Of a stretch of DNA of 9,716 nucleotides, positions 1-6,912 are shown piece after piece. This DNA comes from an uncultured Erysipelotrichaceae bacterium (GTDB lineage: Bacteria > Bacillota_I > Bacilli_A > Acholeplasmatales > Anaeroplasmataceae), in assembly GCA_902783745.1 (NCBI GenBank), contig CACZRY010000074.1:1-9716 (forward strand). Direction: 5' to 3'. The translations under genes were made by a program, and so were the position numbers. Each line of letters starts with the position of its first letter. Within the stretch, counting starts at the first letter, position 1. The notes beneath the pieces were generated by a model. It had not been told where the DNA came from. It searched no databases and was given only the letters and a program-made list of their open reading frames with translations.

Positions 1-1544
1 CTACTACAACTAGTGAATTACCAATAGTATTAAAGGATACAGAGATTATTATGGTTGGTGATTCAACTATGTGTTCATTTAGTGATTCATATTATTATCC
101 AAGATATGGATATGGTACACAAATGAGCAATTATTTTGATTCTAAGGCAAAGGTTACAAATCTTGCAATATCAGGTAGAAGCTCATTATCATTTATAAAT
201 GAAACTGCTTATCAAACAATGCTTAATAATCTTGATGAAGGTGATTATTTAGTAATTGGATTTGGTCATAATGATGAGAAAAGTGATGATTTAACAAGAT
301 TCAGAAGCTGTAATTATTCATCAATTGATGATGCATTAAATGATGAGAATTCATTTGCATCAAGCTTATATAATAATTATATTAAAAAAGCTTTAGATAA
401 GGGTGCAACACCAATTCTTGCAACACCTATTACAAGATTAGATTCAACAAATAATTATACAGGAAGTGTTGTACATAATACATCAAATGGTAATTATACA
501 CAAACAATTATTGATCTTGCAGAAAAGTATGATCTTACATGTATTGATTTAACTAAAGAAACATCAGAAGAATATAAGAGCTTAGGATATAATGAGGCAA
601 TTTATTACCACGCAATGACTAAGGGTGCATATGATACTGATGGTACAACAATAGTTCCTGTATTATCTAGTGTTGATACAACACACATTAATATTTATGG
701 TGCTAAATTCGTATCATATGAATTTGCAACATTATTAGGTGATACTGATTGTTATCTAAAGAATTATGTTAAATCTGATATTTTAAAGCCAACTAAAGAA
801 AATGATTTAGTTGAAAATAAAAATTATGTACCACTAGCTTATACTGCAGTAGATTGGTCATCATATAAACCAACTGCAGAATTCACTACTAAAACTACAG
901 GAATTTATGGTACTGCGTTTGGTGATACAGGTGGATCACCTGCATCAAAAGGATTTGTTGCAAAAGAAGCAGAAGAAGGCGTATTTAGTGTAGGTCAAGG
1001 TACTAATGAAACAGCTGCAGGAAAAATTACAAGTTCATCATTTGGTTTTGCATATGCATTTAAGCAAATTGCTGTATCAGATAACTATACAATTACTGCA
1101 GAAGCAAAAGTAACTAAATTATTAACTTCTGCAACTAAACAAGTAGGATTTGGTTTAATGATAAGAGATGATTGCTATACTCCAGTAAAAGATGCATCAA
1201 TTACATCTAACTGTATTTGTGCATCAGTATATAATATGTCTGGTTCAGGTTTATCATTTAACTTCTCTTATGAAAATGATAAATATGTTGCAGGAAATGC
1301 ACAAACATCAGAATCAATGTATAGTGTAGATTCAACCGCAAAGTTTACTATCGTTAGAAATGGTCAAAATATTACTATTACAACAGATTATAATGGTAAA
1401 ACATATACAAACACATATATTGATTTTGACTTACAAGCAATTGACTTTAACAATTATTATTTAGGTATGTTTGCAACAAGAGGAACAATTGTCGAGTTCT
1501 CTAATGTTACATATACATATAATGGTGAATATACTGGGGCATAA
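1..1544 (+). CDS. SGNH-hydrolase esterase, CE12-like (5' partial)
   Basis: Probable extracellular carbohydrate esterase of the rhamnogalacturonan-acetylesterase type, which removes O-acetyl groups from pectin backbone. The frame is open to the window edge (in frame from base 3, 513 residues visible), so the ATG at 51 is internal. The first visible residues are Thr-Thr-Thr, as in the Thr-rich stalk of the paralogue at 4567. SGNH blocks counted from the ATG at 51 are GDST with nucleophile Ser5, block II SGRSS with Gly42, FGHND with oxyanion Asn74, and DTTH with Asp209/His212 followed by the family-typical NIYGA. After about residue 260 comes roughly 235 residues of beta-rich sequence with a GFGLMIRDD segment, resembling a jelly-roll accessory domain; binding of glycan is a guess. 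The mature protein should be exported, but the signal lies outside the window. The hydrolase fold is well supported; the exact substrate is inferred. Confidence 0.85.
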   Translation, partial: TTTSELPIVLKDTEIIMVGDSTMCSFSDSYYYPRYGYGTQMSNYFDSKAKVTNLAISGRSSLSFINETAYQTMLNNLDEGDYLVIGFGHNDEKSDDLTRFRSCNYSSIDDALNDENSFASSLYNNYIKKALDKGATPILATPITRLDSTNNYTGSVVHNTSNGNYTQTIIDLAEKYDLTCIDLTKETSEEYKSLGYNEAIYYHAMTKGAYDTDGTTIVPVLSSVDTTHINIYGAKFVSYEFATLLGDTDCYLKNYVKSDILKPTKENDLVENKNYVPLAYTAVDWSSYKPTAEFTTKTTGIYGTAFGDTGGSPASKGFVAKEAEEGVFSVGQGTNETAAGKITSSSFGFAYAFKQIAVSDNYTITAEAKVTKLLTSATKQVGFGLMIRDDCYTPVKDASITSNCICASVYNMSGSGLSFNFSYENDKYVAGNAQTSESMYSVDSTAKFTIVRNGQNITITTDYNGKTYTNTYIDFDLQAIDFNNYYLGMFATRGTIVEFSNVTYTYNGEYTGA

Positions 1545-1586
1545 AATCTCAGTTTAAAAATATAATTTCTCTCTCTTATTAGAGAT

Positions 1587-1616
1587 TTCTTGATTCAAGT
1601 ATATTCAAATCAAGAA
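1587..1616 (+). other. 3' UTR hairpin upstream of terminator
   Basis: The arms TTCTTGATT (1587-1595) and AATCAAGAA (1608-1616) form a perfect 9-bp stem with a 12-nt loop, just before the terminator of the esterase gene. A second pairing, AAGTAT (1597-1602) with ATACTT (1616-1621), uses the loop and the bases after the stem, so it competes with the first. The role is unknown; a 3'-end stabilising hairpin is the simplest reading. Confidence 0.45.
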
Positions 1617-1621
1617 TACTT

Positions 1622-1650
1622 CCTAGAGTTATACTCTAGGAGGTTTTTCT
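1622..1650 (+). terminator. Intrinsic terminator of the 5' partial esterase gene
   Basis: Perfect 8-bp stem CCTAGAGT (1622-1629) and ACTCTAGG (1633-1640) with a 3-nt loop, followed after AGG by a T-rich run starting at 1644. It lies about 80 bases after the stop codon. Confidence 0.8.
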
Positions 1651-1674
1651 TTAAAGTGAAAATGTAAAATATAC

Positions 1675-1703
1675 TTTACAAAATTTTAATTAGGTGCTAT
1701 AAA
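1675..1703 (+). promoter_or_regulatory. Sigma-A-type promoter of lipoprotein gene 1736
   Basis: TTTACA (1675-1680), a 17-nt spacer and TATAAA (1698-1703) match five of six bases in each consensus box. Transcription would begin near 1710, leaving a short leader that carries the GAGGGAGG ribosome site at 1719-1726. This makes an ATG at 1715 very unlikely as the start. Confidence 0.65.
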
Positions 1704-1735
1704 TGAATTAGTATATGAGAGGGAGGTATACTGAA

Positions 1736-2854
1736 ATGAAGAAGTTATTAGGTTTTTTTGTAATTATACTTTTAATGATATCACTTTCATCATGTAGTAA
1801 TAGATCATATGCTAATTTAGAAAAAATAGAAAGTGATATAGAAGGTGGCTATATTGCTTTTAGTTGGAATGGTAAAGAAGTTATAGATGGTAAAGAAGGG
1901 AGAACAGGAATAAAACTTGGAGATTATTATTTTTATGAACAAGTAGATGATATTTATCATATCTATACAGAATCGATATATGAAGATCGTTATTATTTTA
2001 TACATCAAAAATATAATTTAAAAGATAATACACTAGAAACTGATAAAGTTGAACTTAAAAATGCTGTAAGAAAAATAGTAGAATATAAAGATAATTATTT
2101 CATTATTACTGAGGATTATAATTTTTATGTTTTTGACAAAGAATTAAATTATTCATATTCTAATATTGATACTAGCGATATGGATTTTGATGATATTATA
2201 TATTTTATGTATGATGATAATATAACAATCTGTTTTTATAAAAATGTTAGAGAAGAATATAATTATCCATATAATTTTAAGTCACTAGTTGGTGTATGTG
2301 GGTATGTTAATAACGAATTTATATTTTTTAATCAATTATTTAAAAAAATGACACATTATATGTTTAAATTCGCATGCATTAATAATGAATATTATTATGA
2401 ATTTGAACCAGAGCGCGGTCTAAAATTTGATTATAATTATAAAAAGGATGTTATTAATTCAAAGGCTGATATTAATGAGCGTCTGACTTATTCTGAATTA
2501 AAAGAAAAATGCCCAAATAAAGAACCTATTGAAGAAAAAAAGGAATCATCATATGTTGAAAAGGAATATCCAGCTTTCGATAGCCTTGTAACGCCAAGAA
2601 TTAAAAATATTTTTAAAGCGTACTGTAGTAGAGTAGATTCTTATAGCTGCACGATGAGAAGAATAAGTGGTAATGATTACTATGTTATAAAAACAAGTTA
2701 TAAAATTGTTAATGTTATTTGGATACTACAGGGTGATAAAACAAAAGAAACTCTAGAGCCTGAATACATATTTAGATATAATGAGGAGACAAATTCATTA
2801 GAATATGTTGGATATTCTATAGGTTATTGTTACTTTTTAATATTGAAAGAATAA
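1736..2854 (+). CDS. Unrecognised surface lipoprotein, 372 aa
   Basis: The N-terminus is MKK followed by a hydrophobic stretch and the lipobox LSSC with Cys20, so the protein is exported, lipidated and anchored on the outer face of the membrane. I chose the ATG at 1736 because GAGGGAGG lies 9 nt upstream; the in-frame ATG at 1715 would put that ribosome site inside the gene and push the signal peptide inward. The mature part is very rich in Tyr, Asp, Asn, Lys and Glu. It shows repeated short beta-strand-like segments with paired aromatic residues (FSWNGKEV, DYYFYE, DRYYFIHQK, DNYFIITED, YNFYVFD), which could be a partial beta-propeller or beta-sandwich. A Lys/Glu-rich linker follows and then a C-terminal domain containing four Cys. 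No enzymatic motif is recognised. It has its own promoter and a weak terminator, so it is probably monocistronic. Real gene: high confidence; function unknown. Confidence 0.85.
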   Translation: MKKLLGFFVIILLMISLSSCSNRSYANLEKIESDIEGGYIAFSWNGKEVIDGKEGRTGIKLGDYYFYEQVDDIYHIYTESIYEDRYYFIHQKYNLKDNTLETDKVELKNAVRKIVEYKDNYFIITEDYNFYVFDKELNYSYSNIDTSDMDFDDIIYFMYDDNITICFYKNVREEYNYPYNFKSLVGVCGYVNNEFIFFNQLFKKMTHYMFKFACINNEYYYEFEPERGLKFDYNYKKDVINSKADINERLTYSELKEKCPNKEPIEEKKESSYVEKEYPAFDSLVTPRIKNIFKAYCSRVDSYSCTMRRISGNDYYVIKTSYKIVNVIWILQGDKTKETLEPEYIFRYNEETNSLEYVGYSIGYCYFLILKE

Positions 2855-2866
2855 TAAATTAATATT

Positions 2867-2920
2867 ATATCTCCATAGCAGATAGTTGTATTATATATCT
2901 ACTTTTGGAAATATTTTTTT
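2867..2920 (+). terminator. Weak bipartite intrinsic terminator
   Basis: The outer helix pairs 2867-2875 with 2906-2914 with one mismatch, the inner helix pairs AGATA (2880-2884) with TATCT (2896-2900), and a run of T ends at 2920. The stem is AT-rich and interrupted, so termination may be partial. Confidence 0.4.
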
Positions 2921-2940
2921 ATCAATGAAAACACTTAATT

Positions 2941-2968
2941 TTGGACAAATAAAAAAATATAGTATAAT
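2941..2968 (+). promoter_or_regulatory. Sigma-A-type promoter of membrane protein gene
   Basis: TTGGAC (2941-2946), a 16-nt spacer and a perfect TATAAT (2963-2968) put the start of transcription near 2975, about 20 bases ahead of the start codon. Confidence 0.7.
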
Positions 2969-2993
2969 ATAAATATAAAGATGGGGAGAAAGG

Positions 2994-3581
2994 ATGTTGG
3001 TTATGCAAAAAAATAATAAGACAAGTCTACCCCAATGGAAATTCGCGATTCTAATTGTACAATTTGTTTTTATTTCCATTGCATCTATATGCACAGGCTA
3101 TGTTTTAGGCTTTAGTATTATCAATAATATGGGGATATTACCGATACTAAGCTATTCAGCAGTATTACTTTCTTATTTTTCTATTATTTTTTATGCGATT
3201 GTTGGATATAAGAAGAGTGAAGTTCATTTTATAGCTGCAATATATGTTTTTGCAGTTGCAATTGTTCTAAATTTATTATTACCATTTAGAAATACATATC
3301 AATTAATAACATTAATATTATTATTTGGACTTTATGTGTCTTTCGCACATAGATTAAAGCAATATGTTGTAGTTAATTATATGTTTATTGTTATGTTAGT
3401 ATTTGCAGTTGCATTCTCACTTTATTCAACTATTATCGCAAAAGTAGATAATATGGGTGACATTCAAAATAATTCATTTTCAGTATTTGCAATGTATATT
3501 TCTATATGGACGCCAGTAGTAATGACTGTTACATTTGCCCTAGCATATAACCTTAGACAAAGAAAAAATGAAGAAAAATGA
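2994..3581 (+). CDS. Unrecognised six-helix integral membrane protein
   Basis: The 195-residue protein is almost all hydrophobic, with six predicted membrane helices at about residues 17-42, 46-71, 78-97, 100-117, 123-148 and 161-186. Short loops, a Lys-bearing N-terminus and a basic tail (LRQRKNEEK) suggest both ends are in the cytoplasm. No transporter, protease or kinase motif is visible. Two in-frame starts are possible. GGGGAG at 2983-2988 serves the ATG at 2994 with only 5 nt spacing, while AGAAAGG (2987-2993) serves the ATG at 3003 with 9 nt spacing; the second may be the real one. The gene has its own promoter, and its TGA stop forms the left base of the hairpin shared with the convergent AraC gene. 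Real gene: high confidence; function unknown. Confidence 0.8.
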   Translation: MLVMQKNNKTSLPQWKFAILIVQFVFISIASICTGYVLGFSIINNMGILPILSYSAVLLSYFSIIFYAIVGYKKSEVHFIAAIYVFAVAIVLNLLLPFRNTYQLITLILLFGLYVSFAHRLKQYVVVNYMFIVMLVFAVAFSLYSTIIAKVDNMGDIQNNSFSVFAMYISIWTPVVMTVTFALAYNLRQRKNEEK

Positions 3582-3605
3582 AAAAAGGCCACTTGGCCTT
3601 TTTCA
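3579..3605. terminator. Bidirectional terminator shared by convergent genes
   Basis: AAAAAGGCC (3582-3590) and GGCCTTTTT (3595-3603) form a 9-bp stem around an ACTT tetraloop, giving a T tract on either strand. Outside one bulged A, TGA (3579-3581) pairs with TCA (3603-3605). These are the stop codons of the plus-strand and minus-strand genes, so both genes end inside the hairpin. Confidence 0.85.
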
Positions 3606-4430
3606 TTTACTTTTATTATGTTTTCTATATTTATTAGGGGAAGTATTAAAATACTTTTTAAAAGCGTAGGAGAAGTGTTCTGGTGTTGAATATCCACATT
3701 GCCATGATATATCCAGAATAGAATCATTTGAATATTGGAGTTTATTTATTGCATAACTCATTCTTGCTTCAGTTTTTAATTCTATAAATGATTTGTGATA
3801 ATTCTTTTCTAAGAAGCGTTGCATTTCTCTTACACCCATAAACATTCTTTTAGATAAATCTTCTAGTGTGATTGTTGCAAATTCATTTAAGAAAATTGAT
3901 TCAATTTCAAATGATTTAGTATCTGGCATCCATTTAGTAATTCTATCATGATGGAAATTAACATCTCTCATTAAATATATAATAATGGATTTGAAGCAAG
4001 AAACTACAACTTCATTGTATCCAAACATTTCGTTTTTAAATTCAAATAAAATTTTATCAAATAATTTATATGCATTATATTTATCTTCTGCAACAAATAC
4101 TTGCTTTAGAAGAGGCAGATAGTTTTTAAATCCTGTATGATCATCAACTAAAAGATATATTGAATATTTATGCATTGGATTGTCTTTATCAGGTATTTGT
4201 GTATGAGATACAAATGGAGGCACTACATAAAACCAATTATCAGAAACATTAAACTCTTTTCCATCAAGTATTACTTTTCCACTACCTTTTTTTACATAAT
4301 GTATTTCTAATGTATTTTCTCCATGATAATGCGCAGGATATGCCTTATCCATAATTTGAAACCTAAAATCTCTTAAGGTAAACATTATTTTTGCCATCAT
4401 AAATTTAATTGTATCATTAAAACTATCCAT
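3603..4430 (-). CDS. AraC-family transcriptional regulator with cupin domain
   Basis: 275-residue DNA-binding regulator, the usual length for the family. The N-terminal part is a cupin-type ligand pocket: HYH (His34, His36), Glu42, a YVKKGSGKV turn and a PPFVSH segment with His76, as in sugar-sensing AraC proteins. The C-terminal 100 residues hold both helix-turn-helix units. The first covers ITLEDLSKRMFMGVREMQRF. The second is DISWQCGYSTPEHFSYAFKK, closing with the family hallmark SPNKYRK. The ATG at 4430 is chosen because AGGTGA (minus strand, 4441-4436) lies 5 nt upstream; an upstream in-frame ATG at 4478 lacks such a site. The gene diverges from the large esterase lipoprotein across 136 bp, so activation of that gene in response to a pectin-derived sugar is the likely job; the ligand is unknown. 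Confidence 0.92.
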   Translation of the reverse strand: MDSFNDTIKFMMAKIMFTLRDFRFQIMDKAYPAHYHGENTLEIHYVKKGSGKVILDGKEFNVSDNWFYVVPPFVSHTQIPDKDNPMHKYSIYLLVDDHTGFKNYLPLLKQVFVAEDKYNAYKLFDKILFEFKNEMFGYNEVVVSCFKSIIIYLMRDVNFHHDRITKWMPDTKSFEIESIFLNEFATITLEDLSKRMFMGVREMQRFLEKNYHKSFIELKTEARMSYAINKLQYSNDSILDISWQCGYSTPEHFSYAFKKYFNTSPNKYRKHNKSK

Positions 4431-4447
4431 AATTATCACCTGATTTA

Positions 4448-4478
4448 ATTTTACCACAAACATTCGAAAATGTGACAA
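4448..4478 (-). promoter_or_regulatory. Possible promoter of the AraC-family gene
   Basis: On the minus strand, TTGTCA (4478-4473) is followed after 19 nt by TAAAAT (4453-4448), preceded by TG-n (an extended -10). Transcription would begin only about 11 nt before the start codon, so an upstream promoter is also possible. The 14-bp inverted repeat ACATT-CGAA-AATGT at 4460-4473 lies between the two boxes and could be an autoregulatory operator. Confidence 0.35.
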
Positions 4479-4507
4479 AAATCGTTTTATTATGTCTCTA
4501 TAATCTC

Positions 4508-4536
4508 TTAAAAACGAATTTTTTAATGTTTATAAT
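4508..4536 (+). promoter_or_regulatory. Probable activator-dependent promoter of esterase lipoprotein
   Basis: A perfect TATAAT (4531-4536) has only TTAAAA (4508-4513) at the 17-nt -35 distance. A strong -10 with a poor -35 is typical of promoters that need an activator, and a divergent AraC-family gene lies next door. A second TATAAT at 4499-4504 lacks a well-spaced -35. The ribosome site TAGGAGG (4554-4560) is 6 nt before the ATG at 4567. Confidence 0.55.
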
Positions 4537-4542
4537 AGCATT

Positions 4543-4556
4543 AGAAAACGTTTTAG
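4543..4556. promoter_or_regulatory. AAAACGTTTT palindrome, possible operator or cre-like site
   Basis: The 10-bp perfect palindrome AAAACGTTTT (4545-4554) lies between the -10 box and the start codon and abuts the ribosome site. Its left half matches the Gram-positive catabolite (CcpA cre) pattern; the right half does not. Binding there could block transcription, giving carbon-source repression of the esterase gene. Assignment to CcpA or any LacI-type protein is tentative. Confidence 0.3.
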
Positions 4557-4566
4557 GAGGCATAAT

Positions 4567-6744
4567 ATGAAATTCAAAAAAATATTTTTTACATCAGCTT
4601 TATCAGTTACTGCATTATTAGCTCTTGCAGGATGCAATAGCAAAAATAACACTTCAACTACAAGTAACGATAATACATCAAATATTAACACAACAACAAA
4701 TAATAATACTTCAACAGTAGATACAACTACTGCAAATACAACAACAGTAGCACCAACTACAACAGTAAATACAACTACTGCAAATACAACAACAGTAGCA
4801 CCAACTACAACAGTAAATACAACTACTGCAAACACAACAACAGTAGATACAACTACAACAGTAAATACAACAACAGTAAATACAACTACTGCAAACACGA
4901 CAACAGTAGCACCAACTACAACAATAAATACTACTACACAAACTACAACATCTGAACATGTTACAGATGCTTCACCTACAATTTATCTTGCAGGAGATTC
5001 AACTGTAAAAACATATAATGACAACCAATTTATTGGTGGCTGGGGACAATATTTAGATAAATATTTAGATGACTCTATTACAGTAAAGAATGCCGCTCAA
5101 GGCGGAAGAAGTAGCCGTTCATTTATTAATGAAGGTAGATTATATGATATTGAAGGCTGTAATTACAAATTTACTGAAAATGATGGAAATTCAATTGGTG
5201 ATGTAATTAAAGAAGGAGATTTCTTATTAATCCAATTTGGTCATAATGATGATGATACAAAGTATTATGTTGATAAAACAAAGAATTATTCAACATTATA
5301 CAATAGAGCAGTACCTTTAGGAGAACCTGATGCAAATGGTATTTACCCTGTAACACCTGCAACAAAGGTATCAACATCAACTCTTCCTTCATCTTATACA
5401 GATTATGCATCAGCATCAGAAGAGAATAGTGCATTAACTGAAATTGGTAAATATGGAGATACATATTATCAATATGGTGATGGTACATATAAATGGTATT
5501 TAAAGCAATATATTGATTTTGCAAGAAGTAAAGGTGCAACACCTATACTTGTTACTCCTGTGGCAAGAGTTTCATTTAATGCTGATGGAACATTAAAGAG
5601 TGGTGCTGGATTACATGGTGAAGATTTCGCTTATGTAAAGGCAGTAAGACAGCTTGCAAGTGAAGAAGAATGTCTTCTTATAGATTTATTTGATGATACT
5701 AAAAATATGCTTGAGATTGCAACAAATACATATGCTGGCTCTTTAATGGCATTAAAGCCAAATGATTTAGTAGGAACTTGGCCAGAAACTTATGATGCAG
5801 CTTATAACAATGCATCTTTAGGTTGCACTGGTATTGAGGCTACACATTACAATAAGTATGGTGCTTATATTGAAGCTGCAATGGTTGCAGAAAGCTTATT
5901 AGAATTAAAGGATGAATTAGCATTTAATGGCGAATACGTTAACTTCACATCTAAGATTGAATTAACCCCAGAAGAATATGTTGATCCATCAAATTTATTA
6001 CCAAAATCTAGTGCTTCAAAAATTGAGGGATTATTAGATAAGATAAACCCAACTAATCCAAATAGAGTTTATAAAACTGCAGATAGTTGTGTTAGTATGA
6101 TTGAAGCATTAGAAGAAGTATCTAATATTAATGAAACTAATTATTTAGAAGTAAAAGAAAAAGCAGAAGCTGCAAAGCAAGAATATAATTCATTAAATAT
6201 AGATGTAAGACCTAGTGTTACTAATTATTCAAAATTACAAGATGTATTAGAAAAGATATCTGAAATTGAATTATCACTACGCCCAACTCCAACTAAAGTA
6301 ATAGAATCAGATTTTGCCTCAATTACTGAAACATCTTTTACATCTACAACACAATTAGATGATACATTTGGTGTTGTTGCAACAACTGATAAAGATATTA
6401 AGGTTGCTTCAGGAAGTGGTTCATTTAATTATGGAAATGAAACATATTCACCTACTAAATTCTTATCACTTGGAGGATCTGCATCATTCGGTACAGCAAG
6501 ATATTTAACAGTTAATCTTGAAGCTAACGCAACACTTACAGTTGTTGCAAAGTCATCTGGTAGCGATGAGAGAACTTTATCTATTGTTAAATCTACAGAT
6601 AAATCAAAGGTAGTTGGTTCATGTGCTGCAGGTACTTCATTAACAGTAACAACTTTAGAAATATCTGATTCAGGAACTTATTATATTGGTTCTTCAAATA
6701 AGGGTATATATATTTGTTATGTAATTATCGAATATTTCGATTAA
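4567..6744 (+). CDS. Thr-stalk lipoprotein with CE12-like SGNH esterase domain
   Basis: 725-residue surface lipoprotein, probably an acetylesterase for pectin (rhamnogalacturonan) chains. In order: signal peptide with lipobox LAGC (Cys23); a Thr/Asn-rich stalk (about 28-129) built of 16-residue repeats; the SGNH domain (about 138-460); a helical spacer (about 480-571) of the kind common in Bacillota surface proteins, with a VTNYSKL segment; and a C-terminal beta-sandwich-like domain (about 582-725) ending GTYYIGSSNKGIYICYV, reminiscent of domains appended to pectin lyases and esterases. Esterase motifs are GDST (Ser145), NAAQGGRSSRSFINEG (Gly180), FGHND (Asn227) and THYNKYGA (His427). The residue three before His427 is Glu424 where the family normally has Asp. 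An 80-residue segment after GHND is about 50 residues longer than in the paralogue at 1-1544. TAGGAGG fixes the start. Regulation by the divergent AraC gene is inferred. Confidence 0.88.
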   Translation: MKFKKIFFTSALSVTALLALAGCNSKNNTSTTSNDNTSNINTTTNNNTSTVDTTTANTTTVAPTTTVNTTTANTTTVAPTTTVNTTTANTTTVDTTTTVNTTTVNTTTANTTTVAPTTTINTTTQTTTSEHVTDASPTIYLAGDSTVKTYNDNQFIGGWGQYLDKYLDDSITVKNAAQGGRSSRSFINEGRLYDIEGCNYKFTENDGNSIGDVIKEGDFLLIQFGHNDDDTKYYVDKTKNYSTLYNRAVPLGEPDANGIYPVTPATKVSTSTLPSSYTDYASASEENSALTEIGKYGDTYYQYGDGTYKWYLKQYIDFARSKGATPILVTPVARVSFNADGTLKSGAGLHGEDFAYVKAVRQLASEEECLLIDLFDDTKNMLEIATNTYAGSLMALKPNDLVGTWPETYDAAYNNASLGCTGIEATHYNKYGAYIEAAMVAESLLELKDELAFNGEYVNFTSKIELTPEEYVDPSNLLPKSSASKIEGLLDKINPTNPNRVYKTADSCVSMIEALEEVSNINETNYLEVKEKAEAAKQEYNSLNIDVRPSVTNYSKLQDVLEKISEIELSLRPTPTKVIESDFASITETSFTSTTQLDDTFGVVATTDKDIKVASGSGSFNYGNETYSPTKFLSLGGSASFGTARYLTVNLEANATLTVVAKSSGSDERTLSIVKSTDKSKVVGSCAAGTSLTVTTLEISDSGTYYIGSSNKGIYICYVIIEYFD
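4717..4923 (+). repeat. In-frame 48-bp tandem repeat encoding the Thr stalk
   Basis: Four units of 48 bp encode variants of V(N/D)TTTANTTTVAPTTT (residues 51-66, 67-82, 83-98, 104-119). A five-residue VNTTT insertion sits between the third and fourth units. Neighbouring units are nearly identical at the DNA level, including synonymous positions, which points to recent duplication by slippage. Because 48 and 15 are multiples of three, copy-number change lengthens or shortens the stalk without breaking the gene. Confidence 0.85.
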
Positions 6745-6777
6745 TTATAAAATTTCATTCTCCTCGAATAGAATTTA

Positions 6778-6828
6778 AAAGTAGAAAGACACCAAAAGAA
6801 AGCGGCCTTTTGGTGTCTTTTCTACTTT
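6778..6828. terminator. Strong intrinsic terminator of the esterase lipoprotein
   Basis: An 11-bp perfect stem GACACCAAAAG (6788-6798) with CTTTTGGTGTC (6807-6817) continues outward, after a single extra T, through AAAGTAGAAA with its complement up to 6828, around an 8-nt loop. The long stem should stop transcription on the plus strand before pyruvate kinase. A smaller imperfect hairpin, 6750-6760 with 6766-6776, precedes it. Confidence 0.75.
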
Positions 6829-6857
6829 AATAAAATTACTAATTTTTTCTTTAATGT

Positions 6858-6886
6858 TATTCATCAATATATTTTTATGATAAAAT
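6858..6886 (+). promoter_or_regulatory. Extended -10 promoter of pyruvate kinase
   Basis: TAAAAT (6881-6886) is preceded by TG plus one base (6878-6880), an extended -10; TATTCA (6858-6863) is a weak -35 at 17 nt. The in-frame ATG at 6877 overlaps this TG, so it is promoter sequence and not a start codon. Transcription would begin near 6893, a leader of about 20 nt. Confidence 0.6.
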
Positions 6887-6912
6887 ATATAGTGACAAAG
6901 GAGTATAGATAT

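Noticed and set aside
1588..1621. H-type pseudoknot or riboswitch in the 3' UTR
   Set aside because: The two stems would leave no bases to cross the first helix, so a true pseudoknot is sterically unlikely. The position after a stop codon also argues against a riboswitch.
2891..3094. Minus-strand 67-codon hydrophobic frame
   Set aside because: It overlaps the promoter and start of the membrane protein gene and lacks a ribosome site; AT-rich antisense sequence easily gives Ile/Phe-rich frames.
3579..3605. TGA read as tryptophan (Mycoplasma-type code)
   Set aside because: TGA ends both convergent genes at sensible family lengths, and Trp in the genes is encoded by TGG.
4717..4923. CRISPR-like repeat array
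   Set aside because: The 48-bp units are adjacent with no unique spacers, keep the reading frame and encode a Thr-rich stalk.
4530..4959. Long minus-strand open frames across the Thr repeat (Val-rich and Cys-rich translations)
   Set aside because: They are antisense shadows of the ACA/ACT-rich repeat, which creates no stop codons; they have low-complexity products, no ribosome site, and overlap a well-supported gene.
5207..5542. Minus-strand open frame of 111 codons inside the esterase
   Set aside because: No start signals and a His/Leu/Tyr-rich translation typical of an antisense frame over Asp/Asn/Tyr codons.
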